From contig MU004189.1 in assembly GCA_010093605.1 (NCBI GenBank), positions 113,582 to 177,581 of the forward strand: a DNA stretch of 64,000 nt, given 5' to 3'. The stretch's first letter is position 1. Each line of letters begins with the position of its first letter. The translations under genes were made by a program, and so were the position numbers. The notes below the pieces were generated by a model. That model ran no database searches and was not told where the DNA came from. It saw only the letters and a list, made by a program, of their open reading frames with translations. Source of the stretch: Lophium mytilinum. Lineage: Eukaryota > Ascomycota > Dothideomycetes > Mytilinidiales > Mytilinidiaceae. Positions 11,248 through 21,946 of this stretch are shown piece after piece.

Positions 11248-13268
11248 ATGAACTCCTTCAACCTCACCTTTGCTCCAAATACCGCCACCAACGGCCACGA
11301 AACCCAACAGCGCCACTCCCAGGACTTTCGCTCGCCACCCGCCAACAGCGCCATGCCTGTGACACACCGCAACGGAGCTGTGCCCGTCCCGCACAATCGC
11401 GTCGGCAACGGGGGCATGGGGAACATGCGTGGAGGAGACTTTGGACCGCGGAGTCCGCCAAACAACAAGAGTGAGTAGACACGTCTTGTTAGCCCATACC
11501 TCTTGGACCACTAACCCAGACGCGCCCAGGTACCTCACACGTGCCCTGCAAATTCTACCGCCAGGGAGCCTGCCAGGCGGGCAAAGCCTGTCCGTTCTTG
11601 CACTCCAACGAGCCCACCGAGAGAGCGCCTTGCAAGTACTTCACTAAAGTGAGTAGCTTGCGATGCTGTTAGGAAGAACTCCAAGCTAATCCCATCCAGG
11701 GCAACTGCAAATTTGGCGCCAAATGCGCCCTCGCCCACATCCTCCCTGACGGCCGCGTAGTCAATAAGCAGGGTTTTGGGGGCGGTGGACATCTCAATCT
11801 CGGGGGCAGAGTCAATGTGCAACACCATGCCGAGCCGCCGCCAGGCACCTCGCTTCTCACCATGCAGGCACACATGGCCCCAATGCAGCCAGCAAACTAC
11901 GCCTACGGTCAGATGCAGGAAGATCCATGGAGCCAGCCCCGCCAGGCCGCAAACTACGAGATCCCCACCATCGACACTACCTTCTCGTCGCACCCTGGAT
12001 CCAACTATGGCTCGCCCCCGAACGACGGCGGCCTGTTACCCATATCCCCAGCGCAGAAGGGCCGGAGCGTTCTGGATGCCCCGCTTCCAGCCTCCTTCGA
12101 CAGCCAGGGCATCTCGCACATGGCGCGTTTTGGTCCTCTCGCTGCGTCTGTGCCATCTAGATTCGGGCTTGGATCCTCGCCTCCATCCTCATATCCGGAG
12201 AAGAGCATCGGCGACTCTCCCGCACTCCGAAACCTTCACAACTCCGCATTTGGCGACGACTCCCGCAACGGTAGGAACGACCTCTTAGGCTCATCACCGC
12301 CAGACTCTACCGACCAGCAGTATGGCCGACGCATCATGCACTCGGAGCGCTTCTCGTCAAGGTCAAAGAACACCCTGTCGACTAGTCTTGGCGCACGACC
12401 ACCTCGCACTGGATTTGAGGACTGGGATGCAGATGGAGATGGGCTTATCTTCCCTCATGAGGAAGAGATGCTTCCTAGTACGTTGGGCGAGCTTCTTACC
12501 CCACAGGAGAATATGCGCCGTCAATCACGGGACCATGGCGAGTCGTTTTCCGGATTGGGAGCGTCGCCTGCAGATTCCGGCTCCAAGGTAGGCTCCCCGT
12601 CTGCTGCATCATCTTCTCCGTCACGGTTCCAATCGCTGTTCTCACGTCGGCCCAATGAAGGCGGGGTTGAGAGCGGATCAGGTCCAGGAGGTGCATCTGC
12701 GTTTGGTCATGTAGGATCTCCCCTTCGAAACTCCAGCCTCCATCCCGGCGCTAGCCCGTCGATCCGAGCTACAGCACGCCCTACTTCAGGAGACGGCAGC
12801 AGCTTCCTGGCATCGCCCCCTCGTCAAACAAGCAGCATGGGGCTGCTCGCCCAACAGCTGCAACGCACGCGAATCAACTCCCGAGCTTCAGATGGCTCCG
12901 ACCACCCCGGAATGGGCATGCGTGTCTTGTCTGCTGGTTCCATTGGAAGCTCAGCCGGAGGTCGGATTAGCGTCGATCGCGCTGTGAGCAGCTCGAGTAT
13001 CAATCGAGAGCGCATTGACGAAGAGCAAGGGCTTTTTAGTATGGAGGAAGAAGAAGAGGCGGAGCGCAGCAAGGAGAAGAGCAAGGATGAGCCTACCGTT
13101 GGCCCTCTTAGCAGCGCAAACCAGAAGCGGTTGTCAGGCGGGAACGACCCCTGGGCAGCTTACAGCCGGTCACCGCCAGGTTTGGGCCCTATCGGCGGAC
13201 AGAGGGCTTCGAGTGGCACCGTGGGGAGCTTAGGGAAGAGCAACCGTACCTGGAACACGAACGCCTGA
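11248..13268 (+). CDS. CCCH zinc finger protein, Lee1/Spo5-like
   Basis: Three exons (11248-11470, 11530-11648, 11700-13268) encode about 636 aa. The start is chosen for its context, GCCACCATGA. Two adjacent C-x7-C-x5-C-x3-H fingers lie at about residues 81-99 (CKFYRQGACQAGKACPFLH) and 109-127 (CKYFTKGNCKFGAKCALAH), followed by ILPDGRVVN. Exon 2 ends precisely between the second finger's first half and GNCKFG. This finger pair matches the fungal Lee1/Spo5 type of CCCH protein, which is thought to bind RNA; S. pombe Spo5 acts in meiosis. The remaining ~500 residues are disordered and rich in Ser, Pro and Gly, with many SP/TP sites, suggesting regulation by phosphorylation. A nucleic-acid-binding post-transcriptional role is likely; the specific process is inference. 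Confidence 0.85.
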
Positions 13269-15264
13269 TGAGGAGTCAATATCGCGATCTTGACCTGGAT
13301 ATCAGGACATCACTTCGCCGAATTCGCCTAACCTATCCTATCCCATCTCATCCATCAGGGGCAACTCTCTGGCAAATCTGTATATATCGGAGTAAAACGA
13401 ACAAACGAGCACTGAACTCGACCGACACACGGGGGGGGGGCGGAGTGTGTACGGAACCTCACGGCCAATTAACGAAGAAAAACCATTAAAATACGGAAAA
13501 CCTCATCATCTTAGCACTCATACCCCATGCCCCTTTATCGACATTACCCTTTTCCTTTTTCCCTCTTTCCCTTTTTTTCTTCTGCTTTCCCGGCTTTGCG
13601 GCACTGGGGGCGCTCCCCAGCAGCAAATAGCATGCCTGGCGTTAGGGGAGTTTTCTTCTTTCTTCTAATTGTTTTTTTTGGGCGGGCTTTGGGGCATGGC
13701 ACAGGGTTGCGGTACACCACACGACGACCGATCTAACCAAGGTTTCACTGAATCTGGCGGGGGGTGGGTGGGGGGGCAGAGTTTCAGTTCTCGGTTTTTG
13801 AAAAAATACCGAGCTGTTTTTTGGGAGGGGATCTTGGGCGAGCATTTTCCGTGGACGGGCCTGGTTCATGGCTTTCTTTTTTTGCTTCTTTTTGAGGGGT
13901 TTTTTGGGGGGGCTGTAGGTAGATAACCGATTTGAGGTGTTGAGGATTAGACTATGCGAGTGGTTGACTTGAATTAGCGGGGGGGTTAATGTAGAATTTT
14001 TTTGAGAGAGAGTGAGTGCGGAAGATTTGGCTTGGTGGTGGTGTGAATGGTGATGATATGTGGTGCCATGGGGGTTGCTGATGTATCCTGCACGAGTTTG
14101 CCGCTGTCTGAGACGCCTTGCAGGAATATTAACTTCGTGGATGAGAGGGGAAAAGGGGGTTTGGACGGCTGGGAAAGGTGTGGGGATGCTGCAGACGGCG
14201 GCGGAATGGTGTAGGGAAATTGGAAGGCCTTCCGATTGTTTTGGAGTGTGCCGGGGCTCCATTACAGAGCGGGAAAGGGGAGAAGTGGCTAGGGCGAGGT
14301 GTTGTGCACTAGTCTACGAATGCGTGGAGTGCTTCAATGAGGTTTCACGCAGCGCAAGGGGATGAGCTTTTGCCTTGACTAAATTTAGGAAAATGCGTTG
14401 GAGCGCCCGAGCACTGGAAGATGGCTTAGAAATAACTCTGAGAAGAGTGATGGATGAGTGTGCAGCTTTTCAGGCAGAGCGGGACGTGGAGAGGCTGGCG
14501 ATCGTGACGGAGATTTGGTGCTGTGGGGGCTTAGGGGATGTGAAGGTTTAGATGGACGCCCTTTGTTGTTGTAGTCGCATATTCAATGCACTGTTCCAAT
14601 TACCTTACTAGCTAGGTTAAGTAATTCTGACTTTCGAGATGTGAGGTAGTATTGTAAATACATGACCTCTACGATAGCTCTACTTTCTCCCCGCAATTCA
14701 TGGATTACAAGACCTGGTATAGCTATGAAAGCAGCTTTTATTCAAAGTTTGTGGTTGTAAGCGGAACTATAGCTGCGCATATCCCTCCAATATGTATTTC
14801 ATATTGTAGATTTGCAATATGAGTAGAAGTAATCCTAAGTCTGAGGTTGTGCGCTCCAAAACGTGGGAGAGTAGCAAAACGGGGTCTTACTAAGTCACCA
14901 CTAACAACACATTTCAAAGTATTGTCTTAGCCACCACAAGACTAAATGTTTCAAGAGAGTGCATTTATGTCGTTGGCTCGCACGAAGTATCTTGTAAAAC
15001 ATGGTGGGTGGGCCGGCGCAATTTTGGGATCTTAGCGTTCTTGATTGGGAAGTAGTCAACCACGGTAGAGCGCTCTTACTTCTGCTGTTCATGATTAGGA
15101 AGCCGGATGTCAACCATGGGAGCGCTCTGCCCTCGCTTCTGCTGCAGCACAAAAGCTCCCTCCAACTCAGTGCCACCTCATCTACTTCCACAGTACTTCC
15201 GCTACAGCACTAAGTCACCTCCCACAACCAGTCTCCGTCTAAGTCCTAGAACTCCAACATTACG
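13269..15264. other. long intergenic region with G/T-rich tract
   Basis: No convincing gene was found in these 2 kb. An 11-G run lies near 13431. From about 13540 to 14020 the plus strand is strongly T/G-rich, including a potential G-quadruplex at 13759-13776 (GGGGGGTGGGTGGGGGGG). Both would fall in or after the 3' UTR of the CCCH gene. A reverse-oriented copy of the dispersed motif lies at about 14090-14130, and tandem ~57-bp units at 15037-15144. A minus-strand frame of 206 codons at 13642-14262 is low-complexity and not credible. Confidence 0.55.
15037..15144. repeat. two tandem ~55-bp diverged units
   Basis: Unit 1 (15037-15087) and unit 2 (15088-15144) share GATT(G/A)GGAAG, GTCAACCA(C/T)GG, GAGCGCTCT and CTTCTGCTG in the same order. 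A related string (GAGCGAGCTCTGCCCTCTCT) occurs near 61286, just left of the AT-rich tract. The units lie about 120-230 bp upstream of the F-box gene start. Confidence 0.6.
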
Positions 15265-17091
15265 ATGGACTTTGAACGCCCTCTTTTTGCGGGTACGACA
15301 ATACCCGTGCGTCTAGCTCCGACGACTATAGAAGACCTCCCAGACGAAATCCTGATCAAAATCATGTCGAACTTCAGGGTAGGACATCAGAATCCTGCAC
15401 ACATCACTGAACGTGACGGAGCGAGTCAACAACTCGAAATTCAACACCGGGCAACCCTGTTACTCGTATCACAGGTATCCAGAAAGTTTAAAAACTGTGC
15501 GCAAGAGATCCTGTTCCAGGATGTCGGTGTCGGACTGACGGATAACGGTGATATTATCAAGAAGTATGAGGAGCCAAAGCGGCTTGCAATGCTGTTCGAC
15601 GTCCTGCGCCGTAACCCAGGACTTGCGAGGAAGGTGAATATACTGCATTTGCATGTTTTGAGTCCTACGGTTTTGAAGAGGAGGGGGGCTAGGGAGGAGG
15701 GCCGAAGGGCGGCGGTGGAATGGATCATACCGGACCTGACAGTGCACATCCACGGCCTTGTCGGCATTCCCGACGATATGAGAAAGACTTGGCTGGAGAT
15801 GCTAAGCGGCGACTTCTACCACGAGGCACTGGCTGCTGGACTTCTGTCGGTTATACCGAATTTGCAGAAGCTCTTTGTGCGCGCCACTTATACGCTACCT
15901 CTCCTGTCGACACTGGCACAACTCACCTCAATGCCAATCTTAGGAACTTTAAGACATCTCAGACTCACGATCGAGAAATGCGAGAGGGCTACCTATTTTC
16001 GCCAGGCCACGGGACTGGACCTCACTGCGTCGCTGGTATATCTGCCGCGCTTGTGGACGCTCACATGCAACGCTGACACCGAACACGGGTCTTTACACCA
16101 TATCGGTCACCGAAACCTCAGCCCAAATCTCACAGAGCTTACGGTTTTTGGAGGTATTACGGGGAAACAATTTGCGTCTGTTCTTGGTGGGTTCAAGGGA
16201 TTGATTATGTTTGATTGGATACCACATCCAATCCAAAGGGCCGCTTACTATGAGGATGATGAGGAGAACGATGGAGAATATAGGGATGATGAAGAAGACG
16301 ATGATGATGACAGCGGCCGATGGGGACCACAAGCAGGCCTGGGAACACTAATCGAAGCTTTGGAGGCGCACCGCGAAACGCTACGCCTGATCAGGATAGG
16401 GTACTCGGGGGCAAGAGATTTCTGGAGCATCATGGATTCCCGGAACGTCAAAGCCCCGTCTTTTGCTGCGTTCGAGCGGCTTGAATGGCTTATCATCGAT
16501 TGCAGCTGCTTGCTCAATTGCAACGGGCTGGCCCTCTCCCCGGAAAGACTAGCGGAGAGGCTTGCGCGTGCGCTACCAAGGTCGCTCCAGATGTTGGAGC
16601 TGGGCAATTATAAAAACATATTCACCCGGCATGGCAGGTACAATCTCCTCATGGAGCCGCTGGAGGCACTTATCCCGTGGCTGGACGAAGAGCAATACCC
16701 GAATCTGAGAACGATCCGATTCGACCCTTATTACAGGGAAGCTATGGAGATCACAGGGAAGAAAAAAAAGGAGGTATGGCAGAAGCAGATTATGAAGTAT
16801 GATCTGTTTGAAAAGTTTGGGAGTGTCGGAATCATTTTTATTCCATGGTACTTCGGTTATACAGACGAAGGCGTCGCTCCCTCTTGGTGGGATTGGTTCG
16901 TTGCGTTTGCGCATAAACTTTGGTTGTATAGGTTGATCTTTTCTACAGGCGTAATTGGGTTCGTAATTGGGTTTGTTGTGGCACCGATGGTGAATATTTC
17001 CACTCCGCTTCTCTTGGTTTGTTTGAGAACCTTGAACCTGGGTAACATCTTTCATTTTGAACTCAATGGTTTGCGCGGTGGGGAGACTTGA
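15265..17091 (+). CDS. F-box protein with C-terminal hydrophobic tail
   Basis: A single exon of 608 codons with no intron signals needed. The F-box lies at about residues 20-60 and begins TTIEDLPDEILIKIMSNF. The middle shows irregular Leu-rich stretches like those in fungal F-box/LRR-type proteins. An acidic run (EDDEEN...DEEDDDDDSG) sits at about residues 326-352. Near the C-terminus a long hydrophobic stretch (LIFSTGVIGFVIGFVVAP and onward, about 557-590) could be a membrane anchor. The F-box would recruit substrates to an SCF ubiquitin ligase through Skp1; the substrate is unknown. Large, fast-evolving F-box families are usual in Pezizomycotina. The tail is unusual for an F-box protein and could place it on a membrane. 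Confidence 0.8.
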   Translation: MDFERPLFAGTTIPVRLAPTTIEDLPDEILIKIMSNFRVGHQNPAHITERDGASQQLEIQHRATLLLVSQVSRKFKNCAQEILFQDVGVGLTDNGDIIKKYEEPKRLAMLFDVLRRNPGLARKVNILHLHVLSPTVLKRRGAREEGRRAAVEWIIPDLTVHIHGLVGIPDDMRKTWLEMLSGDFYHEALAAGLLSVIPNLQKLFVRATYTLPLLSTLAQLTSMPILGTLRHLRLTIEKCERATYFRQATGLDLTASLVYLPRLWTLTCNADTEHGSLHHIGHRNLSPNLTELTVFGGITGKQFASVLGGFKGLIMFDWIPHPIQRAAYYEDDEENDGEYRDDEEDDDDDSGRWGPQAGLGTLIEALEAHRETLRLIRIGYSGARDFWSIMDSRNVKAPSFAAFERLEWLIIDCSCLLNCNGLALSPERLAERLARALPRSLQMLELGNYKNIFTRHGRYNLLMEPLEALIPWLDEEQYPNLRTIRFDPYYREAMEITGKKKKEVWQKQIMKYDLFEKFGSVGIIFIPWYFGYTDEGVAPSWWDWFVAFAHKLWLYRLIFSTGVIGFVIGFVVAPMVNISTPLLLVCLRTLNLGNIFHFELNGLRGGET

Positions 17092-18357
17092 TCCGAGACG
17101 ACGGTTCAGAGTGAAAGAGAGTTGAGAATGAGGTACCATGAAAGGCATGCTTTCCACGTAGATAAAGCTTTATCCAGTCATTATACCCTTCGAGAGCAGT
17201 AAGACGTGCGACTCAAAAAAGAGTTCATGTCTGTAACAGTGTCCGACTGCGTTGGAAAGGTCCTCGTGGTATCGTGAAATTCTTTTCACGTTGAACTAAG
17301 TCGTGAAGCTGTACAATGGGTCCGAAGCATCCTTCGAACTTCCTAGCTAGGAAACTTTTCCATGACGGAGAGGCGGCTCTTGCGAGGGTACGCAGTTTGC
17401 GACGGTGTTATTGCCCCAAAGAAGACAGTATTTGGGCTTCCCCGATGAAGAGACAGAGCTGTGGGGTGCATAGGACAACATGTAATACAGGTCGATAGGA
17501 CAGTGGATGCCGTTCGGGTGGACATGCCTGTTGCTGCTAGTCATCACAGGCTTCAAGGTGCTATGCGGGGCACGAAGAGGGGAGTAAGCTTGGCAGTGAA
17601 TCATGGAATGAGGGTCCAAGGGATATTGGAGTTGGCGACAGGGTGGGAGCGTTAAAAGGGGCGCCCTTAGCCTGAGTCTGTGCTCTCGAACCACGGCTAA
17701 TACTAAGAATCTCATAGGTACATTTTAGATAGTTAGACCTCATGCCCTCGAAGATTGCAGATAGAATAGTCCAGGATGTCTTGATATAGCATTTCAAGCT
17801 GTGTATACCAGGGCCAGCTACCAATGTCTACATCCACTCAGCGCTCCTCGATCCCCCATCACGCTTCTCCCCATTAGAATGCCCATCCAGCGCGAAAATA
17901 CCCGACGCAGCAAACCCACAGCGGGGCCGTTATCGACCAGCACACCATATCTGTCTCTGTCATCGGCTTCTCCCACTCCCCACCAACCGCCCGTCCAGGC
18001 TGCATGAGGCAGGCCGATGCGGTCCCCGAAAAGCAACGCCGCATTCTGCAGAGTATCAAACATTGCCCATCGGCGGAGTTACGGGTCCGTTGCGCAGCCC
18101 GCGACGTCAGTTGTTGTACGAGCTGCTGCAAGGCCTGGACGCGCTTGGGGTCTCTTTTCTCTTATCGCGGCGGAGGTCTAGCCCGTAAAAGAGACTTGAA
18201 CTACCTACTTCTCGCATACACGTCTCTCTTATACAAATACCTGCCGACTCCCCTTCCAGCTTCCCTTCCCTCTGAATTCTTCACTTCCAGGGTCATTTGA
18301 GGAGCTTCGTCCGCTTCGTATCCTGTGCAAGTCGTTCTCCCAACTCACCCTCGCATC
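17092..18357. other. intergenic region, nothing recognised
   Basis: No domain-bearing frame is seen on either strand. The longest frame (122 codons, minus, 17347-17715) has no recognisable features. The right part (about 18200-18350) is pyrimidine-rich, as in many fungal core promoters and 5' UTRs, and precedes the amine oxidase start. Confidence 0.5.
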
Positions 18358-20544
18358 ATGTCCACCGAAACTGTCGCCACCGCTCCGGCGGTCTTCTCCG
18401 CCAAGCAAAGCGTCTCCCACCCACTTGCTCCTTTGAATGCGTCCGAGATCACAGCTGCGTCGGGTCTGATCAAGGCATCGTGGCCAGCGCACACAGATTT
18501 GCAATTCAAGGCGGTTACGCTAGAGGAGCCGCCCAAGTCTGAGGTTTTGCCGTATCTGGAGGCGGAGCACAGTGGCAAACCACTACCGAGGGTCAGCAGG
18601 AAGGCGTTCGTGAACTATTACATTCGCAACACTGTGAGTAGATAGCTAATGAGTATCTGTACGAGGCACGAAGCTGATTCACGTAGAACAAATTTCATGA
18701 AGCGGTCGTGGATTTGGCGTCAGGAAGGGTGCTACGAAATGTGCTACTAGGGCCAAACTTCCACGCTGGTGGAGATGGGGAGGAAATCATGAAGGTTGAG
18801 CAGATAGCGCTTGAGGACGAAGGGGTAAAGGCTGAGATTGCGAAATTGAAGCTGCCGGAGGGGACTGTCATTATCAGCGACCCTTGGATTTACGGTATGT
18901 GCAGCAAATGCAAACGTCTGGAGATATCATTAACTCGAAACAGGATCTGATGGTGTCAATGACGACGCTCGCATGTATCAATGCTTTCTGTATATTAGGG
19001 ATCCGTTGAACTCGGCTGAAGCTGACTCCAACCACTACGCTCTTCCGATTCCGATCTCCCCGGTCATCACAACAGAGGATATGAGCGTGGTCCGGATCGA
19101 CATTCTACCAACTGGTGTCGACAACACTATCAAGGAGCTTGAGCCGTACCAGATCAAGCCGCCGAATGAGTATCTGCCCGAGCACCAGAAACTGAGGACC
19201 GATCTCAAGCCACTAAACGTGGTTCAACCCGAGGGAGCAAGCTTCAACGTCACGCAAGAAGGAACGTCGAGTGTGCTCACGTGGCAGAAGTGGCAGTTCC
19301 GAGTGGGCTTCAATCAACGGGAGGGCATGGTCCTCTACGATGTCCGCTATGACAACCGCACTCTCTTCTACCGCCTCTCCCTCTCAGACATGAACATCCC
19401 CTACGCTGACCCACGCCACCCTTACCACAAGAAGTCGGCATTCGATCTTGGCGATGTCGGCGCGGGTATCATGGCGAACAACCTCAAACTCGGTTGTGAT
19501 TGCCTAGGCTCCATCTACTATCTCGACGCTGTGCTCTCTGATGACAAAGGCGGCGTGACCCCGATGGAGAACGTCGTATGCATCCATGAGCAAGACGCTG
19601 GCATCGGGTGGAAGCACACCAACTACCGGACAGGGCGAGCAGCCGTCGTGCGGTCTCGCGAATTGGTTCTCCAATCCATCATCACAGTCGCCAACTACGA
19701 GTACATCCTAGCGTTCCAGTTCAACCAGGCCGGGGAATGCAACTATGAAGTCCGAGCTACCGGCATTCTTAGCACACAGCCCATCGACGAGGGCGTCGAA
19801 GTGCCCTTCGGCACGGTCGTCCACCCGGGCGTATTGGCTACCCACCACCAGCACATCTTCTCTCTGCGGGTTGACCCTATGCTCGATGGCTACCTAAACC
19901 GCGTGACCTACGACGAAGCCCTACCGATGCCCCGCTCAGACTTCAACCCCCACGGCACCGGCTACTACGTCCAGGAAACCGTCATCGACCAATCTGGCGG
20001 CTTCGATCTAGACTACGACAAGAATCGTATCTTCAAGATTCAGAACCCCGCTGTCCGTAACCCTATCAACGGCAAACCGGTTGCGTACAAGATTATGGCG
20101 CCGCCCTTCCAGAAGATGCTCGCAGACAAGGACTCGTTCAACCACAAGCGCGCGGAGTTTGCAGATCACAACATTTACGTTGTCAAGCACCACGACGACG
20201 AGCTTTTCGCCGGCGGCAAGTACACGAACCAATCTCGCGGTGGCCACGGGGTGCGTGCGTGGGCAGACCGCAAGGAATCCGTAAAGGACGAGGATGTGGT
20301 GGTTTTCGTGCAGTTTGGCATCAACCACGTTCCACGGATCGAGGACTTCCCAGTTATGCCGTGCGAAATTCTGAAGATTCACATGAAGCCGGTAAACTTC
20401 TTCGACAAGAACCCGGCGCTGGATGTGCCGCCGAGTGAGCAGAGTTTCAACAAGAGCACATTGGTCAGTCAAGCGCATCAGCAGTCGGGGGCGGAGGCAA
20501 CGGTGGGGGCTAAGGGAGAGGTGTGTTGCTCGAGCAAGTTATAG
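18358..20544 (+). CDS. peroxisomal copper amine oxidase
   Basis: Three exons (18358-18633, 18687-18894, 18944-20544) encode about 694 aa, typical for the family. The enzyme oxidises primary amines to aldehydes with release of ammonia and H2O2. Visible features are the cofactor motif NYEY, whose first Tyr (about 413) becomes topaquinone, and the catalytic Asp of SAFDLGDVGAG (about 329). Copper ligands are HQH (about 463 and 465) and the His of NHVPRIEDFPVMP (about 623). The C-terminus is CCSSKL, a PTS1 signal, so the protein should be imported into peroxisomes, where catalase removes the H2O2. Such enzymes let fungi use amines as nitrogen sources and are commonly under nitrogen control. Intron phases join without breaking conserved blocks (IRNT/NKFHEAVVDL, DPWIYG/SDGV). 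Confidence 0.95.
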
Positions 20545-20911
20545 ACAAAGGAGATGAAGGGTGGGAAGGAGGAGCATGGTGCTGGTTTGAGGAACGATTT
20601 AATGGATGTAATTGCATGAAAGATATGACCGATCATTCGACATTTCTGGAGCGTATGTCATAACTCAATACGACTGGAACTTGCCACCTTACCTGAAGAC
20701 GCATCTGAAATTTCTGACTGAAGTTTTTGAGCGATGAACTGTCTTTGAGATGAATCGTGTGAGACAGAGACCTCTGTCACGTGTGTGATCCGTGCCCATA
20801 AAGCCTCGTCTTCGCCAGTTCGAGCTCTTCTGTTCATGCCCTCACACTTCGACACAATCCTGCTCCTCAACGACTAAATCGCATATTATACTCGAAACTA
20901 GGACCACAGTG
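20545..20911. other. amine oxidase 3' / RNA15 5' spacer
   Basis: This short spacer holds the 3' UTR of the amine oxidase gene and the promoter of the next gene. One weak copy of the dispersed motif (GGAACTTGCCACCTTACCTGAAGACG) is at about 20671. No coding frame. Confidence 0.5.
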
Positions 20912-21946
20912 ATGCCTCCAGCTCCAAACGACAAGGCAGGCAAGGTCGTGTTTATCGGGAACATCCCATACGGTGAGGAGTATCTGGCGGAACGGGGACA
21001 AGGTCTGCGCGCGCGCATAGCAAACTCCAGTGAAACTTGCAGCACAGATCCTCCCTAATTCCGCGCATTCACCAAAGTTACTAGCGCTTATAAACTGGCA
21101 GGCGGAACCGAAGAACTGATCATCGACACCCTCACCCGCGTAGGCCAGGTTGTCAACTTCAGACTCGTCTACGACAAAGACACCGGCCGACCAAAGGGCT
21201 TTGGATTCGCCGAATTCGCAGACGCGGACGCCGCCGCATCTGCTGTCAGGAATCTCAACGACTACGACGTCATGGGCAGGAAGCTGAGGGTGGACTGGTC
21301 GAACGACAATGGAGCTGGCGACGCTGCGCCGGCGGGATACACTCCAGCGCCTCTACCTACAAACGGCCAGGAGCTGGTTCAGCCTCCGCAGGCGAGCTCT
21401 CTTCCCCCTCTACCACCAGGCACCGACCTGCAGCCTGGTCTGAGTGCCCCCGATGCCATCTCGCGAACCCTCTCGACGCTGCCACCGGCGCAGCTCCTCG
21501 ACATCCTCTCACAAATGAAGGGCTTGGTGATGTCGGACCCCGCAAAGGCGACGGAGCTTCTGAGACAGGCGCCACAGCTCTCCTATGCCATCTTCCAGTC
21601 TCTGCTCCTCCTCAACCTCGTCGACACCAGTGTCCTCACGACCATCATCGATCCTAACCAGGCTGCGGCTCCCACTCCAGCGCCCCCGCCACAACCGCCG
21701 GTGCAGCAGCTACCCCACGGCTTCCCTGGATACCCACCGGCACCCGTCCCGACTCCGCCAGTCTATCAGCCTCCGATGCCTGCCGTGGCGCCTCCGCAGG
21801 GTGCCGCCCCGAGCAAGGAGGACCTTATACGGCAAGTCATGAGCCTGTCGCAGCAGCAGATCGACGTGATGGAGCCGGCGACTCGACAGCAGATTATGAT
21901 GCTCAGACAGACCTTGATGTCTGGACAGCGGCCCCCAGGATTCTAG
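20912..21946 (+). CDS. RNA15: cleavage stimulation factor subunit (CSTF-64/Rna15)
   Basis: Two exons (20912-20972 and 21102-21946) encode about 301 aa. The single intron is 129 bp, longer than most in the window. It interrupts the RRM after IPYG, and splicing restores IPYG-GTEELIIDTL. The RRM (about residues 8-86) shows RNP2 VFIGNI and RNP1 KGFGFAEF. A hinge domain at about 125-200 (ISRTLSTLPPAQLLDILSQMK through LLNLVDTSVL) would bind the Rna14/CSTF-77 partner. A Pro-rich linker follows, then the C-terminal helical domain (SKEDLIRQVMSLSQQQIDVM to the end). The protein binds U/GU-rich pre-mRNA elements in the nucleus and directs 3'-end cleavage and polyadenylation. The domain order and ending match fungal orthologues. 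Confidence 0.93.

Noticed and set aside
10620-11468. 282-codon minus-strand frame upstream of and overlapping the CCCH gene
   Set aside because: Gly/Arg-rich low complexity; it overlaps the confidently assigned exon 1 of the CCCH gene and its 5' leader.
13642-14262. 206-codon minus-strand frame
   Set aside because: Translation of a G/T-biased tract into Pro/Lys/Ser/Thr strings; composition-driven with no homology-like features.
1612-21946. A secondary-metabolite gene cluster around the ABC transporter
   Set aside because: No polyketide, peptide or terpene synthase, P450 or pathway regulator is present; the neighbours are unrelated housekeeping genes.
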